A stretch of DNA of 64,000 nt. It comes from Hydrangea macrophylla (lineage: Eukaryota; Streptophyta; Magnoliopsida; Cornales; Hydrangeaceae). Numbering within the stretch: position 1 is the stretch's first letter; every line of letters begins with the position of its first letter. Location: positions 33,291,850 to 33,355,849 of the forward strand of contig CM066991.1 of NCBI GenBank assembly GCA_033977485.1, given 5' to 3'. Under the pieces are notes generated by a model. The model did not search any database and was not told the origin of the DNA. It saw only the letters and a list, made by a program, of their open reading frames with translations. Below are positions 30,791-43,258 of the stretch, one piece after another. The translations under genes and the position numbers were made by a program.

Positions 30791-31860
30791 ATGGATGGTT
30801 TTCTACCACCCAACCTTAATGGGAACAATGGGAACAATGGGGAGAATAACCTAGGTTTAAATGATGATGTTGAAAGTCAACATAATTTTAATCCTAGAGA
30901 GAGGATAGATGACAATACACGTCCGTTGCAAGAGTTACTAGCCCCTAATAAGAACACGATCCGTTCGTGTATAACCATCCCACCACATCATGGAACTTTT
31001 CACTTTAGAAATGGTAGGATTCAACTCTTACCTACATTCCATGGGATGGAAAATGAGAGGGCGTATGTGCATTTAAAAGACTTTGAATCTTTATGCGAAA
31101 CATTTGCTGACCAAACGTGTCTGCAAGAAATTGTTAGATTGAAATTATTCCCATTTTCTTTACAAGTTAAAGCGAAGGCTTGGTTGTTAACTCTCAGACC
31201 TGGCTCAATTAGCACATGGGCTGCTATGTATGAGGAAATTCTAAAGAAATTCTTTCCAAAGCATTTAACTGATGACCTCATGCGTCAATCAAGCACTTTA
31301 CTCAAAACGATAATGAAACTTTTGCTAAAGTTTGGGAACGATTTAAAGATCTACTTTTATCTTGCTCACAACACGGTTTTGAAAAATGGCGTCTTATGAG
31401 TTTCTTTTACGAGGGGTTAACTCCAGAATCTAAAAAGTTAGTTCAAACAATGTGTCAAGGATCGTTCATGCATAAAAGCGCGAATGAAGATAAAACATAT
31501 TTTGCTTGGCTTGCTGAAAATTCACCCCAATGGGAACCACGTGAAATGATGCGCGAACGTCCTAGTGAGTCTGATAAAGCTAAACAAAAGAGTATATTCT
31601 TCTTTAGGGCTAAAGATGAGTTATCAACTAAATATGACCAATTAGCTAAGCAAGTTGAGGCATTAGCAAAAGGAATAACAGAACAACCTAAGGTTATGTG
31701 TCAAGAAGACGTATGTCATATGGTAGGACATCAGGTGTATACATGCCCTAACATACCTATTTATCAAGAAATACCACCTGTTGATGTTAATGCGATGAAT
31801 AACTACAAGGGTCCTACGAATGCATATGGGGGTATAATTGGAATAACCATCCGAATTTAA
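30791..31860 (+). pseudogene. Gag of element C, one frameshift
   Basis: The ATG at 30791 opens MDGFLPPNLNGNNGNNGENN, with an Asn-rich N-terminus and then the gag domain (LKLFPFSLQVKAKAWLLTL, ILKKFFPKHLTDD). A one-base deletion near 31295-31300 shifts the frame. The correct frame resumes (ETFAKVWERFKDLLLSC) and continues through MSFFYEGLTPESKK to 31860. The zinc knuckle has lost the spacing of its first Cys (CHMVGHQVYTC remains), so it is probably non-functional. The Gln-rich linker to protease (31860-32050) has stops. Confidence 0.85.
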
Positions 31861-32054
31861 ATATTTGGAAAACAGGGGCGGTTCAAGCACCAGATAGGTT
31901 TAATCCACCACCCCAATAGAATCAGTTCTTCCAACCGAATCAACATCAATATCAACCACCTCCTCAACAATACAATCCCCAATATAACCAACCGTATCAA
32001 CCTCCATAATAACAAAATTATCAAGGTAATAATCAGAATAACTCTAATGTTTAT

Positions 32055-33640
32055 GTGCCCCTACACAAAAAGCCACAAGAAGATCCTAGGGATGCAATGA
32101 TGCAACAAATGGTTCAAGCCATGGGAAAATTACAATCAACTATGGAACGAATAGGTAACCAATTTGAAAGTTGTCAAAAGGGAATGTTCCCAACTCAACC
32201 ACAAGCTAATCCCAGAGGTCAACCACAAATTAGTGCTTCAAATACAAATTCAGGTAATCATGAACAAGCTAAAGCTATAACAACCTTGAGAAGCGGTAGA
32301 GTTATGGGGGAGGATATCTCTCCTCCTGAAATAGAGGAGAATAATATTGGAGAGGATAATGTAAAAGATGTGGTTAAAACTGATAGTGATAAGGAAAAGG
32401 ATAAAACCCACCAAGAGGAGAGTGAGAAGCAAGATGGTAAGAGAGAAGAAGAGGAAACACTTAAATTCATTCCTCCAGCCCCTTACCCACAGAGACTTAA
32501 AAAATGCCAAGACGCAAAGCACCAAGAATTTCTAGAACTTTTTAAACAAGTAATAATTAATTTACCTCTCTTGGATACTATTAATCATGTGCCTGCTTAT
32601 GCGAAATACTTAAAAGGATTTGTGTACTGTTAAACGTAAGCAGAGTGTGAAAAAGAAGGCTTACCTGGCGGATCAAGTTAGCTCAATCATTAAAAATAAT
32701 TTGCCACCTAAGTTTCAAGATCCTGGCACACCAACAATAACGTGCATCATTGGAAACCATAAGATCGACCACACACTTTTAGATTTAGGAGCTAGTGTTA
32801 ATCTGTTGCCATATTCTGTCTACCAACAGTTAGGATTGGGAGATCTCAAACCAACTAGGATCGCATTACAATTAGTAGATAGATCTATTAAGCTGCCTAG
32901 AGGTATTTTGGAAGATGTACTCATTCATGTGGAGAATTTTATTTTTCCCGTTGACTTTATGGTACTAGACACGGAACCTGTACCTAATCCAATTGTACAA
33001 ATTCCCATGATTTTTGGTAGACCGTTCTTGGCGATGATAGATGCCACTATCCGCATAAGAAGTGGTATCATGACATTGGTTTTTGGTGATATGATGATGA
33101 ATATTAAAATCTTTTCTAATCCCCATCATAACTTGGAAGAAGAGGAAATAGAAGAAGTAAATTACTTAGACTCGTTAATACAAGAAAGTGTCCAAATTAT
33201 TAGGGAAGATGAGAAAAGTAATACAAGTGAAGTTACCTTTTTAAATAAGTACCTTAACCATCAAGATGAAGAAGTAATTGAGGAAGCTATGTGGGCAACA
33301 CGTTTTGAACCCCTACCACCTAAAACTACATTACTCGTGCCATCTAGCCTACAAATCCCTTGGCTAGAGCTAAAGGAGCTCCCTAAGGAGCTCAAGTATG
33401 CTTTCCTAGGGGATAATAGTACTTTTCCTGTTATAATCTCATCCGCATTGGAAATAGAGCAAGAAGTTAAATTGGTAACCTTACTTAAACAACATAAAAG
33501 TGCCTTAGGGTGGACCATAGCCGATCTGAAAGGAATTAGTCCTGATATATGCACACATAAAATATACTTAGAAGATGATGCTAAACCATCTCGTGAGATG
33601 CAAAGACGCTTAAACCCTAATATGCAAGAGGTTGTAAAAA
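32055..33640 (+). pseudogene. Linker and aspartic protease of element C
   Basis: The frame from MPLHKKPQEDPRD carries an acidic, Lys/Glu-rich linker and the conserved FLELFKQVIINLPLLD region, then shifts frame at about 32620. The second part holds the protease with TLLDLGASVNLLP, VLDTEPV and IFGRPFLAM. It continues into the pre-RT region (ALGWTIADLKGISP) and ends in an extra A within an A8 run near 33636-33643. The LG active-site form matches element A. Confidence 0.85.
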
Positions 33641-34895
33641 AAAGAAGTCCTTAAGGTCTTAGACGTAGGAATAATTTATTCAATATCTGATAGTCGTTGG
33701 GTGAGTCCTACACAAGTTGTACCTAAAAAATCAGGAATTACTGTAGTGCCCAATGCTGAGGGTGAATTAATTTCTACACGTGTCACTACTGGGTGGAGAA
33801 TGTGTATTGACTATAGGAAGCTTAACGTTGTTACTAGAAAAGACCATTTTCCCCTACCCTTCATGGATCAGATGTTAGAGCGTGTCGCTGGGCATAAATA
33901 TTACTATTTTTTAGATGGGTATAGTGGTTATAACCAAATTTAGATAGCACCTGAAGACCAAGAAAAGACTACCTTTACGTGTCCATTCGGAACTTTTGCT
34001 TACCGTAGAATGCCATTTGGATTGTACAACGCACCTGCGACCTTTCAAAGGTGTATGTTGAGCATATTTAGTGACATGGTAGAAAAATACTTAGAGGTCT
34101 TTATGGATGATTTCTCTATTTTTGGCAAATCATATGAGGAATGCCTAAGTAATCTGGAAAAAATATTAACTGGATGCGAAGATAGGAATTTAGTTTTGAA
34201 TTGGGAGAAATGCCACTTCATGGTGATGAAAGGTATTGTGTTAGGACATGTCATATCTGAGGACGGAATCCAAGTAGATCATGCTAAAATTGATTTAATA
34301 TCAAATTTACCTGCTCTCCAGTCCGTTCAAGACATACGTTCATTCCTAGGGCACGCGGGGTTTTATAGACGCTTTATTCAAAATTTTAGTGCAATTTTGC
34401 GACCCTTGTTTAACCTTTTAGCCAAGGATACACCGTTTGAATGGACGCCTGAATGTCAAACGTCTTTTGATAAACTAAAACAATACCTTACTACTGTACC
34501 AATAGTACAACCCCCATATTGGAACTTACCTTTTGAGTTAATGTGTGACGCGAGTGATTATGCTATAGGAGCTGTTTTAAGACAACGCAAAGATAAGAAA
34601 CCATCCGTCATCTATTATGCAAGTAAAACATTAGATGGAGCTCAAATGAATTATTCAACTACAGAAAAAGAATTACTTGCAGTGGTTTTTGCACTAGATA
34701 AATTTAGATCGTACTTAATAGGGTCACCTATAGTTTGTTTTACGGACCATGCGGCTTTAAAGTACTTGTTATCTAAAAAAGATACAAAACCACGACTAAT
34801 AAGATGGATTCTACTCTTGCAAGAATTTGATATAACTATTAAAGATAAAAAAAAATTGAAAATGTTGTTGCCGATCACCTGTCTAGGTTGACATT
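33641..34895 (+). pseudogene. Reverse transcriptase and RNase H of element C
   Basis: RT motifs in order: RMCIDYRKLN (33800), FLDGYSGYNQI (33910) followed by a TAG at 33942, [15 protein letters not shown] (34006), the catalytic [11 protein letters not shown] with both Asp intact (34093), and [15 protein letters not shown]. RNase H begins [12 protein letters not shown] (34541) with [15 protein letters not shown] and [11 protein letters not shown] frameshift in an A-run near 34848-34856 ends the frame before the usual ADHLSR end. It would need only a few repairs and is the best preserved pol in the window apart from the left-arm integrase. Confidence 0.87.
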
Positions 34896-36268
34896 TGAAG
34901 ATAAGTGTGTGCAAGAATCTCTACCAATTAAAGAATCATTTCCCGATGAACAACTATTGACAGCTTCCACTTTACCATGGTATGCTGACATTGTTAATTA
35001 TCTAGTTACTAGGAAGATCATATGTCACTGGTCCTCCCTGATAAGAAACGATTTTTGGCGATAGCAAGAAATTTTTACTTTGATGAACCTTATCTCTTTA
35101 AATACTGTCCTGACCAGGTAATAAGTAAATGCGTGCCAAATGAAGAAATCCAACAAGTGTTACATTTCAGTCACTCCGCTCATTGTGGAGGACATTTTCA
35201 GCTAAGAAAATCGCCATGAAAGTTTTACAAAGTGGCCTCTACTGGCCTTCTTTATTCAAAGATTCATATCTATTTTGCAAACATGTGCACGATGTCAAAT
35301 GCTAGGGAGCCTATCAAGACGAAACCAAGAACCTTTAACGCCGATTATAACTTAGAAATCTTTGACTGTTGGGGAATTGACTTCAATGGTCCTTTTCCCC
35401 CATCCTTTCAATTCGAGTATATTTTACTAGCCGTAGAATATGTCTCTAAATGGGTGGAGGCGATACCCACTAGGAGAAATGACCACAACACTGTCATCGC
35501 GTTTATTAAAGATAATATACTATCAAGGTTCGGTACACCGAAAGCTATAATTAGTGACCAAGGATCCCATTTTTGTAACAAACCATTCGATATTTTAATG
35601 AAGAAATATGGTGTCACTCATAAGGTGTCTACAGCATATCATCCTCAAACGAATGGACAAGAAGAGCTTGCTAATAGAGAGATAAAACATATTTTGGAGA
35701 AAACCGTAAGCTCTAACTGAAAGGATTGGTCTTCACGCCTTTTTGATGCTCTTTGGGCATATAGGACAGCCTTTAAAACCAATTTTGGAATGTCTCCTTA
35801 TAGGTTACTATATGGAAAAGCTTGTCACTACCTGTTGAGTTAGAACATAAAGTGTATTGGGCAGCTAGGTCCTTAAATTATGATATCCAATAAGGCAACG
35901 TGTTACAGAAATTACAATTGAGTGAACTAGAAGAAATAAGGAATGATGCATATGAAAATGCAAAAATAAATCAAACAAAAACTATGGTTTATCATAATAA
36001 AAATCTACTATGAAAGCATTTCACACCTGGGCAAAAAGTTTTATTATACGATTCACGATTACACCTTTTCCCGAAAAAATTAAAATCAAGATGGAATGGG
36101 CCGTATATAGTTACTAACGTATTTCCATATGGAACGGTTGAAATTGAGAATCCAACAACTAATGAGGTTTTTAAAGTAAATGGACATCGACTGAAACCAT
36201 TCTTAGAAGGATTCGAACCGGAGTTAGAGTTAATCCAATTGGATGACCCCGACTACAGTCAATCTTAA
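34896..36268 (+). pseudogene. Integrase of element C
   Basis: The zinc-binding domain (HFSHSAHCGGHF near 35165, then a frameshifted Cys pair near 35280) leads to the core with [12 protein letters not shown] (first Asp), IISDQGSHF (second Asp) and [10 protein letters not shown] (Glu). A TGA at 35718 and frameshifts near 35830 follow. The C-terminal domain continues to DYSQS at 36268. No chromodomain is present. Confidence 0.85.
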
Positions 36269-36404
36269 AAAAATCAAGAACATCACAACTGTTGTATATT
36301 AGTAGGTTAGTTACAGTAGTTTTCTGTTTATTTACTTTATGCTTAGTTTTACTATCTCCCATGATTTCTAGTTGATTTCAGTATCAAACTACAGGTTATA
36401 GTAT

Positions 36405-36745
36405 ATGTTTCCTTTCCCACCTATTTTTGTACCCCATCAGCTTTTTCACGGAGGTATCATTCTTAGACCGAGGACTCCATCCCCAACTAGCGATAGGCGA
36501 CCTATTATGGAGCCACTTACTCCTTCTGATTCCCTTACTTTAGAGAGCACCCACTTAGGCGGTAGTGATGACAGCTTCTTTGGCAATCTTGGGCCATTAC
36601 TAGATGACTTTGTTCCGTGTTGGGAGACAGAGCCTTCGTTGTTGATACCAGGTTTTTGGATGAGTTGATTCAGCAGGAGATTTCAGAGCGTGGCCCTAAT
36701 TTAGAGCCCATTATCTGTGCACGTGATGTGATCTCTCTGCTTTAA
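36405..36745 (+). pseudogene. Small acidic ORF of element C
   Basis: The start MFPFPPIFVPHQLFHGG has the VPHQLFHG block shared with A (18996) and E (54965). A Pro/Ser/Thr-rich part with repeated acidic residues follows. A frameshift near 36637 separates the last third (FLDELIQQEISERG), which ends at TAA 36743-36745. The length, about 110 residues, matches the A and E versions (103 and 94). Function unknown; acidic and proline-rich composition is compatible with a transcription-activating or adaptor role, which is only inference. Confidence 0.55.
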
Positions 36746-37258
36746 TTTATTTATGCTCTACCCTACCCACCGAATAGCAGTCTGGTTACACAGTACTTCT
36801 GGGAGCATGACTCTGATGTTTCATCTTCCTACACTGCTTCAGAGGACACTGATGCATTCCCTTGAGATGATCCCATGTATGATGATGACTGCACAGTTCA
36901 TGACATGCCACCTGGTATTCCTGAGGCGGTTTGCCACCTCATCGGACATCTGGATTGGCCAATTGAGGATATTGTAGAGTTCTTTGCTCTGTACGATGGA
37001 CTTGTGGATGATTTTGATTTCGCACCCTTTGACCCACAGTTTCATCTTGATTGGGAGTTGGCTGATGTGTTTTTCCATCCGGATGCTACTGTTGTTCCAC
37101 CACCTCCTCCCCGTACATTTGTCAGCTACGACGTGTTCTTCATTATTATCATTACATATCTTCGCCATGGGGTGCTTGCCATTTTCTTCTTCATTTTTCA
37201 GCCACACGCTCGTAGTCATGGCTGCTTTGAGTTCTCGATGTGGGCATCTTGGTTTTAG
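36746..37258 (+). pseudogene. Second acidic ORF of element C
   Basis: In the same frame as the previous ORF end, an Asp/Glu-rich stretch (YFWEHDSDVSSSYTASEDTD, a TGA near 36864, then MYDDDCTVHDMPPGIPEAVC) runs to a proline run (VVPPPPPRTF) and a hydrophobic end (FFIIIITYL, AIFFFIF). An acidic domain, prolines and a hydrophobic end are also seen in element A at 19021-19602, though the two occur in different order relative to the LFH-type ORF. The hydrophobic end could be a membrane anchor or a chance reading of T-rich DNA. Confidence 0.4.
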
Positions 37259-37704
37259 TTGGGGAGAGGAATTGTTTAGGCAGGAAGTTTTGGATGATAA
37301 AAGAAAGAGAAATTTGTGGATAAAAAGAAAAATATTTGACTTTACATGTTTCACAAAAAATTTACATAGAACTTTTGAACATAGAAATTCTTATTGTCAA
37401 GAAGCATACTGCAATACTATGAGAATTTGGGAGACGTAAGTAGATATTTTTTTTAGTACTAGCGAGTCATAGTTTTAGTTTTAGTTTTCATTCTTAATAT
37501 TTGTTTTGTTTACTTGTTGGGCTCAAAGTTGAGAATGGATTGTACTTTAAGGAGATTTTGGAAATGAATGATTCGATAGAACTTTATGAATATATGAATA
37601 AAAGGGGTACAGTTCAATGTTGAAAAGCGCAGTATGGTTTGGTCGTGACTATTGATTATAAAGCTGAAAGTTTTAAAATTGCTAAAATGAGGTTTCTGTC
37701 AAAA

Positions 37705-37884
37705 ATGTGCAGGACCGGTTCAAAAACATACCCAGGACTGGTCGCAAGCATGACCAGTCCCAAAACACATGTAAGACCGGTCGCGGCCATGACCGGTCTG
37801 GAAACTTTACCAGGACCGGTCCCGCTCTGTAAATTTCTAATATATTCGTAAAACCTAAGTTTATCAATTCATATCCTAACTACA

Positions 37885-37929
<45 letters not shown>

Positions 37930-38285
37930 AAAAGGCTATCCATTACCCTCATGCCTCTCAGTTCGAAAACCATAGCAAAAGAGGATTGGGTTGTGATTTA
38001 AGCCATCTCTGTTAGATCAAAGGTTGTTAGGGCCAAGGATTTTATCTGTTCATCCCTATTTAGCAGCCTTATCATATCCCATGTAAGAAACTTACGATTC
38101 ATTTCATTTTTCCCAAATCACTCATGATAATCCACGATTAACCGGTCTTAGGGTGTTTTCTTTTTGCTTTTACCAACTAATTTCAAAAAAATGGTGGAGT
38201 TGGCCTTTACGGCCAAGTTTTTGCAGAACCACCCTTGACCAGGACCGGTCTCGCTACCTGGGCAGGACCGGTCACGCCCAGTAGA
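37705..38285 (+). promoter_or_regulatory. Internal promoter-like module upstream of ORF2, element C
   Basis: A GACCGGTC cluster (37711-37824, seven copies or variants) is followed by TAATATATTCG (37839), a GA tract (37890-37931), a leader and a second cluster (38236-38280, three copies), 77 bases before the ORF2 start. The first cluster aligns with the LTR C cluster, so promoter sequence has been duplicated inside the element or kept in step with the LTR. Confidence 0.65.
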
Positions 38286-38356
38286 AAACAGTTTCTTCTT
38301 GTTTTTTTCATTTTCTGCTCTGTTTTTGGTTTTTTCTGTTACCCAGATCCACTCCA

Positions 38357-39482
38357 ATGGGTACTATGCTAGCCAAAGATAAGGAGAAGCCTGTGGATGC
38401 CACAATCCCAGACCCGCCATTAGCACATGGGTTCAGAAATGATGAGGATGGGTGTGGTATGATAAATATTTCAAGAATAGGGTTGTCGCAATCGAGCAGC
38501 ACATCGATTGTGCTTATTCCTCAGTCATACCACCTTTTTTTCTCAGCAAATTATGAATTCAGGACTGGCTGGACTACATGGAAAAGGTAAAAAGAGTAAA
38601 TGTCACCTTGGATAGGTTAGCCTCCACTTCCCTAATCAAATGGATAGTAGAACCTTTTGTCTACTGAGCTTACGTCCGCCGTACCCCATTCGATCTCTCA
38701 CCTACCACTATCTCGCAAGCTATAGGAGTCCCCCTCCTCACCAACTACTTCTGCCCTTTAGGTGATCCCACTATACCGAATGTCACTGACGACTTCATTT
38801 TTTCCACACTTACAGGGGGTATAGTCAAAAGGGCGACAAATCGATTATATAGGAAAGATTTGACCTCTGATTACCTAGGCTTATACCTGGCAATTTGTAA
38901 TTACCTATTTTTAGCAATCACTTGGAATGGATGAATTTATGGAAGGTTGGGGTGATTTTTGCTACAGGAACCAACCGCCCTGTCTGTCTCTGCCGTTGTT
39001 TCATAGAATACCTCAGAGACCCCGCCTTCACCTTGATTTCGAACCGAGCCTTATTGAATGCCTTTGCAGTCCACTCCATTTATCTGTCAGCCCGTATCCC
39101 AGTTTTACTCGATGATTTTATGAATGGGCCCGGGAAGAAAGAGGCTATTAGTGAGGCCTCAATAAATAGGTCAGAGGGGCAAACAAAAAAGAGAAAAAGA
39201 GGTGGCATGCCTGCCTCTAGACCTAGGCCAAGGGCGAAGAAACCATTAGAGAGGGTTGAAAATACTTTAGAGGTGGTCTTGGCTCTTCTGAACCAAGAGA
39301 CTAGAGAATTGCGAGAGGCGCATGAGAGAATTATGAGAGCAATGCGAGCGATAGCAGGTAAGTTAAATGTCAAACTTCTTGAGTCAGAAGAAGAAGAAGA
39401 AGGGGAAGAAGAAGAAGAAGAAGAAGAAAAAGAAGAAGAAGAGGAGGAAGAGAAAGCTGAGGCCAGCCGGAGCAGACTATAG
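38357..39482 (+). pseudogene. ORF2 of element C
   Basis: The start is the ATG at 38357 (MGTMLAKDKEKPVDATIPDP), which shares IPDP..HGFRND with ORF2 of E. After a frameshift the domain continues (KVKRVNVTLDR, FDLSPTTISQAIGVP) with one TGA, then VGVIFATGTNRPVC. A basic block, TKKRKRGGMPASRPRPRAKK (39188), is a likely nuclear signal. A helix-rich part (LALLNQETRELREAHERI) and a long poly-Glu/Lys tail (39390-39470) follow. Three frameshifts or stops make it a pseudogene. The N-terminal domain is clearly related to A and E but strongly diverged. Confidence 0.7.
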
Positions 39483-41418
39483 CTGATATTGATGCTGCAG
39501 GTAAAGTCGAGGCTGCTAATTCCTCACGAGGAGGGAGACCTCCTTCTACCAGACGTGCGGGATGAGCTCTAGATGTTCCTACCATGATTGAGACTTCTGA
39601 GGAGGAGGCTGTCAACTAGGATTAGGCCGTTCTTCTATCTTATTCATTTTTGGGATTTTTGTTCATTTTTGGATATTGGAAAATGTATATTTGGGATACT
39701 TTGGTGGTGTTGGATAGATTTTTGGACTTCTTGTAATTATTAGATATTTTGTATCGTTTAAACATTTTCAGTTATTTTCTTTTATGTAGTTTTCTGATTG
39801 ATTGTTATTAGAAGATTCCTATAGTGCGTGTGATTGATCTAATGTTTTCAATGTCTAGAATTTGTTTTATCTCAGCTGAAACTGAATAAGCATAGGTTAA
39901 CTCTGGATTTCACGCATGCTCCAGTTGATATCTCCCCTTTCTTATAATTTTTATATTTGTTACATTGAGGACAATGCAATATTTAGTTTGGGGGAGGGAT
40001 TATACATTCGTTTAAAAAAATAATAATAATAATAAATGAATAAAAAGGAAATAATGTGACATGATCTTGTAAATGCCTAGATGACCTCTATATCTAGCAC
40101 ACGGGTGCGTTATGCTCGTAATATTCATTGTTTTCTTTCGTGCACATGGATTTTCATGACTGCTTGTTTATCATCTAAATTATGAAATATGTCGTGTTTG
40201 TTAAATTTCACAAACTATAAGGACAATAGACAACTTTATGTTAGGTAGAAACTTCTTGTTGTAAATACCCTATAGTAATTTAAGGATGTGTGATAGAGGC
40301 TAAAACCCGTTGAGAGTTTTTGCGCTATTCGTTTCTTTCGAGAGGAATATGCTTATGTTTAATCGATTTATTATTGCACTATATCTCGTTGATAAACCTC
40401 ATTACTTCTTCATATTGATGGATCACTAGAGGAGAACGTTCAGGACCTATCAAAATTTAAAATACTTGGATTGCTTAAATGGATAAACTGGGTTACTTAA
40501 GATGAAATAGGTTGAAATTCTTTCGGATTCTATTTAGGATGCTCATCCCTTAGAAATATTTTAGTCGCTAATGATCATCATTCGGGAAAAAGAAAAAAAA
40601 GAAGAGATATATAAATATATCGGATGATAAGCGACGTTCTTCTCTGTCTATCAATAAAAAAAATTAAGTTTCCTACAGTTCTTCATTGCTTAATATGAGT
40701 AATATGTGTTGAGTAATTGGAGTCGAGAAAAAAAAATTTTGGATGATGAAGGAAATATATGAAGAAAAAAAAAGAACAAAAGAAAAAAATGTATATGAAA
40801 AAAAAGGAGAAAGAGGAAGAAACAATTCGTGGAGAAGTTGAAAAGGAATTCAAGGGCACATACTTGTAGATTACATTAGAACCTCTCTCATATTCACTCT
40901 CGATCTCTATCATTGAATAAAGACCTATGGATCCCGGGTAACTAAGTTTTGAAATGAAGGTAAGAAAAGGATTTTCCGTGATAGGTCGCTCTTCTAGTGT
41001 GAAGTGTTCCATTCATGAGGTTATTCCAATTAAAGATTACCATTTTTTTTAGTTTAGATATACGAGGCGTTTGTGTTTCTTTACATTTACTCTTTAAGAG
41101 CCTCGATATCGAGAGAGAAAGTATATAATACACCGAAATCTGAGTGAATTCATCTTTAGAGTGTATATCCGGTGAGATTTGAGCTTGAGTCGCATGTTTT
41201 AAAGACTGCTATGGAAAATAGATCTTGAAGTAATACTGAGCATTTTTGTTGTCCATGCACACACAAACGTGGAGTTTCATAAAAATGATATATTTTTATG
41301 ATTTTTATGATAGATAAATTGCATGGATACATGTTGTGTATTGTTTAAAGTATAGTAGGGATATTGTGAAGTGTTCTGCACTTGTGTGCTTGGTATTGAG
41401 GGGTGAATAGGCATGTAT
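39483..41418 (+). other. 3' UTR of element C, truncated
   Basis: A purine tract TTAGTTTGGGGGAGGGATTA (39980-39999), preceded by GAGGACAATGCAATA, matches the tracts after ORF2 in A and E. Blocks near 40425-40460 and 40980-41090 resemble the E 3' UTR (61590-61620, 62060-62150). No gene is seen. Element B interrupts it before the PPT. Confidence 0.65.
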
Positions 41419-42039
41419 TGTCACGCCCGAAGTACTAGTCCAACTAAAACAACCTGAATAGTAATAACATCAATTGAAATATAATAACAATGTAACGATT
41501 ACAAACATCATAGTGGTCCTCAGGATCACAATAGGTCTGGAGCAAACATATCCCCAAGTACCCGTTAAACTAAAGTTCAACATAAATAACAGAATTATAA
41601 ACTAAATATAACTATCTTCAGTCTTCAGCTGGCGTTAGGATAATCATCAGTGTAACCTCATTCTCCAACATACCCGGCATCAGTGGGGCCACCCTCTGCA
41701 TAATTCCCTTCAGGGTAGTAGCCATCGTCGTAAGCTCCATTATCTGCATTAAAAGGGACAGGGTAATCTGGACAGAGAATGTTCAGGCAAAAACGGCCGT
41801 CAGCTTACTGAGAGCTAAGTGAAAAGAAACTCAAAGGGTATCAATGATATAACGTATAAAAAGTTATTGAAGTGTCTAGAATATAGTTCAACTACATAAT
41901 ATCTTCTCTGTATTCCAATGTCGCAACTCAACCCTTATCGACTTTTATCCTGAGACCGATAATCAACATACTCTTTCTAGAAAGAACATATTCTATCGTT
42001 TCACATATATAGATATACCATCATTCTGTCCATTGCTCG

Positions 42040-42320
42040 TTAAGGATATAAACCATCCACCGCATTCATGGACACCACGTTAGTCCATCCCATGTTCGTT
42101 AAGGATATAAACCATCCACCGCATGTTAGGGATACAACGCTTTGAACAACAGCGCATCAAATCTATTGCCACAACTTATCGTATTATACCATTGATCCCC
42201 ATCAACCGCTCGTTAAGGATATAAACCATCCCCCGTTCGTTAAGGATATAACATGCATCATCTGGCTATCTTAGGACTACATGGTCATGCCCACTTGTTA
42301 AGGATATAAACCATCCACCG
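42040..42320 (-). repeat. Tandem repeats in LTR B
   Basis: Five copies of CGTTAAGGATATAA(ACCATCCACCGCAT) recur at irregular spacing. The 5' LTR shows the same block at 50145-50360, where element E inserted. Confidence 0.75.
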
Positions 42321-42638
42321 CATGTGAAAGCATATCATGACCAGGCGTCCGCCCATGTACCATTTCCAGAACTTATCAAACCTACTTAAACTCAGTACTA
42401 ATACCGATACATGACTTCACATATGGCCTGACTACTCTGATTAAAAGAACGGATATCCTACATGAACCGCATATTATCTAACATCATTACGTTAATCCAT
42501 TATTCTTTATTCATACTTATCTGTGTTGTCATATTCTCCCTGACTAACCTATTATCGCATAATAGAAGTCCGAATCGAGAACCAAATAATTGTACCTCAT
42601 ATGTAATAAACTAAAGGACTAAACCATGTTCTGCATGT

Positions 42639-42794
42639 CTCGATCGATTGAAACCATTTCGATTGATTGAGGGAAAATCAAGTTTGAGCGATCGAAGTCG
42701 CTTCGATCGATTAAGGAAAATAATGTTCAATCGATCGAAAACATTTCGATCGATGGAACCCTTCAATCTATTGAACTCTATTCAATCGCTCGAG
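42639..42794 (-). promoter_or_regulatory. TCGATCGA-type array, downstream cluster, LTR B
   Basis: Eight copies or variants (CGATCGATTGAAA, TTCGATCGATTAAG, TTCAATCGATCGAAA). In the direction of transcription it lies after the TATA run. Confidence 0.7.
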
Positions 42795-43061
42795 AGTCAT
42801 CTTCTCCAGTAGATTCAGAAACATCACTATATAAATGTCGTAAGGACGTGTTTAATACGACTAAACATACCAAAAACATATAAAATATTATAATCAAGAG
42901 ACCAAGTGAGTAAAAACTCGCCTAGGTGCGTTTGGCTCGAGCTTGGACTCCGAAGCTTTAATGGAGGCCTCTCTCTCTCTCTCTCTTCTCTACTCCTCTC
43001 TTTGCCTCTGTCTCTATCCCCTTCTTCTTCCTTCTTCTATCTCTCTCTCTCACTCCCACAG

Positions 43062-43078
43062 AATATATATATATATAG
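43062..43078 (-). promoter_or_regulatory. TATA run, LTR B
   Basis: CCTATATATATATATAT on the minus strand lies between the two palindrome clusters and precedes a CT/GA-rich leader (42965-43052). Confidence 0.5.
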
Positions 43079-43258
43079 GTATGGATGTGTGTATAATATA
43101 TGTACGTGTATATATATATGAAACACAAACTCACAACTCTCTTAACTCACAAGGGTTCAGCAAAACCCAATATACATAAGAAACCAGTGTATATATAGGG
43201 GGAAAGGGGGTGCAGGTGGTTGTGTTTGTGGGAAACTTGGAAATCAAATGATTACACG

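Larger units (their letters stand above)
29057..41418 (+). mobile_element. C: Athila-like Ty3/gypsy retrotransposon, 5' LTR to 3' UTR
   Basis: The element comprises a 5' LTR (29057-30587), tRNA-Asp type primer site, gag, protease, RT/RNase H, integrase, two acidic small frames, a palindrome-flanked module, ORF2 and 3' UTR on the plus strand. It is cut at 41418 by element B before reaching its PPT and 3' LTR. It inserted into the B' LTR next to GCTAC (29052-29056). Fewer stops than in A suggest a younger copy, but frameshifts occur in every domain. Confidence 0.88.

Noticed and set aside
37884..37931. GA repeat as a separate regulatory element
   Set aside because: It is a plain microsatellite; similar purine tracts follow other TATA runs here, but no specific site can be supported.
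40624..40636. TGATAAGCGACG identical to the start of LTR C, as a possible 3' LTR start
   Set aside because: Homology to the LTR ends after 12 bases, and the sequence on both sides aligns with the 3' UTR of element E.
42040..42320. Centromeric satellite
   Set aside because: The short tandem array is confined to the LTR and recurs in the other LTR of B, so it is an LTR-internal repeat.
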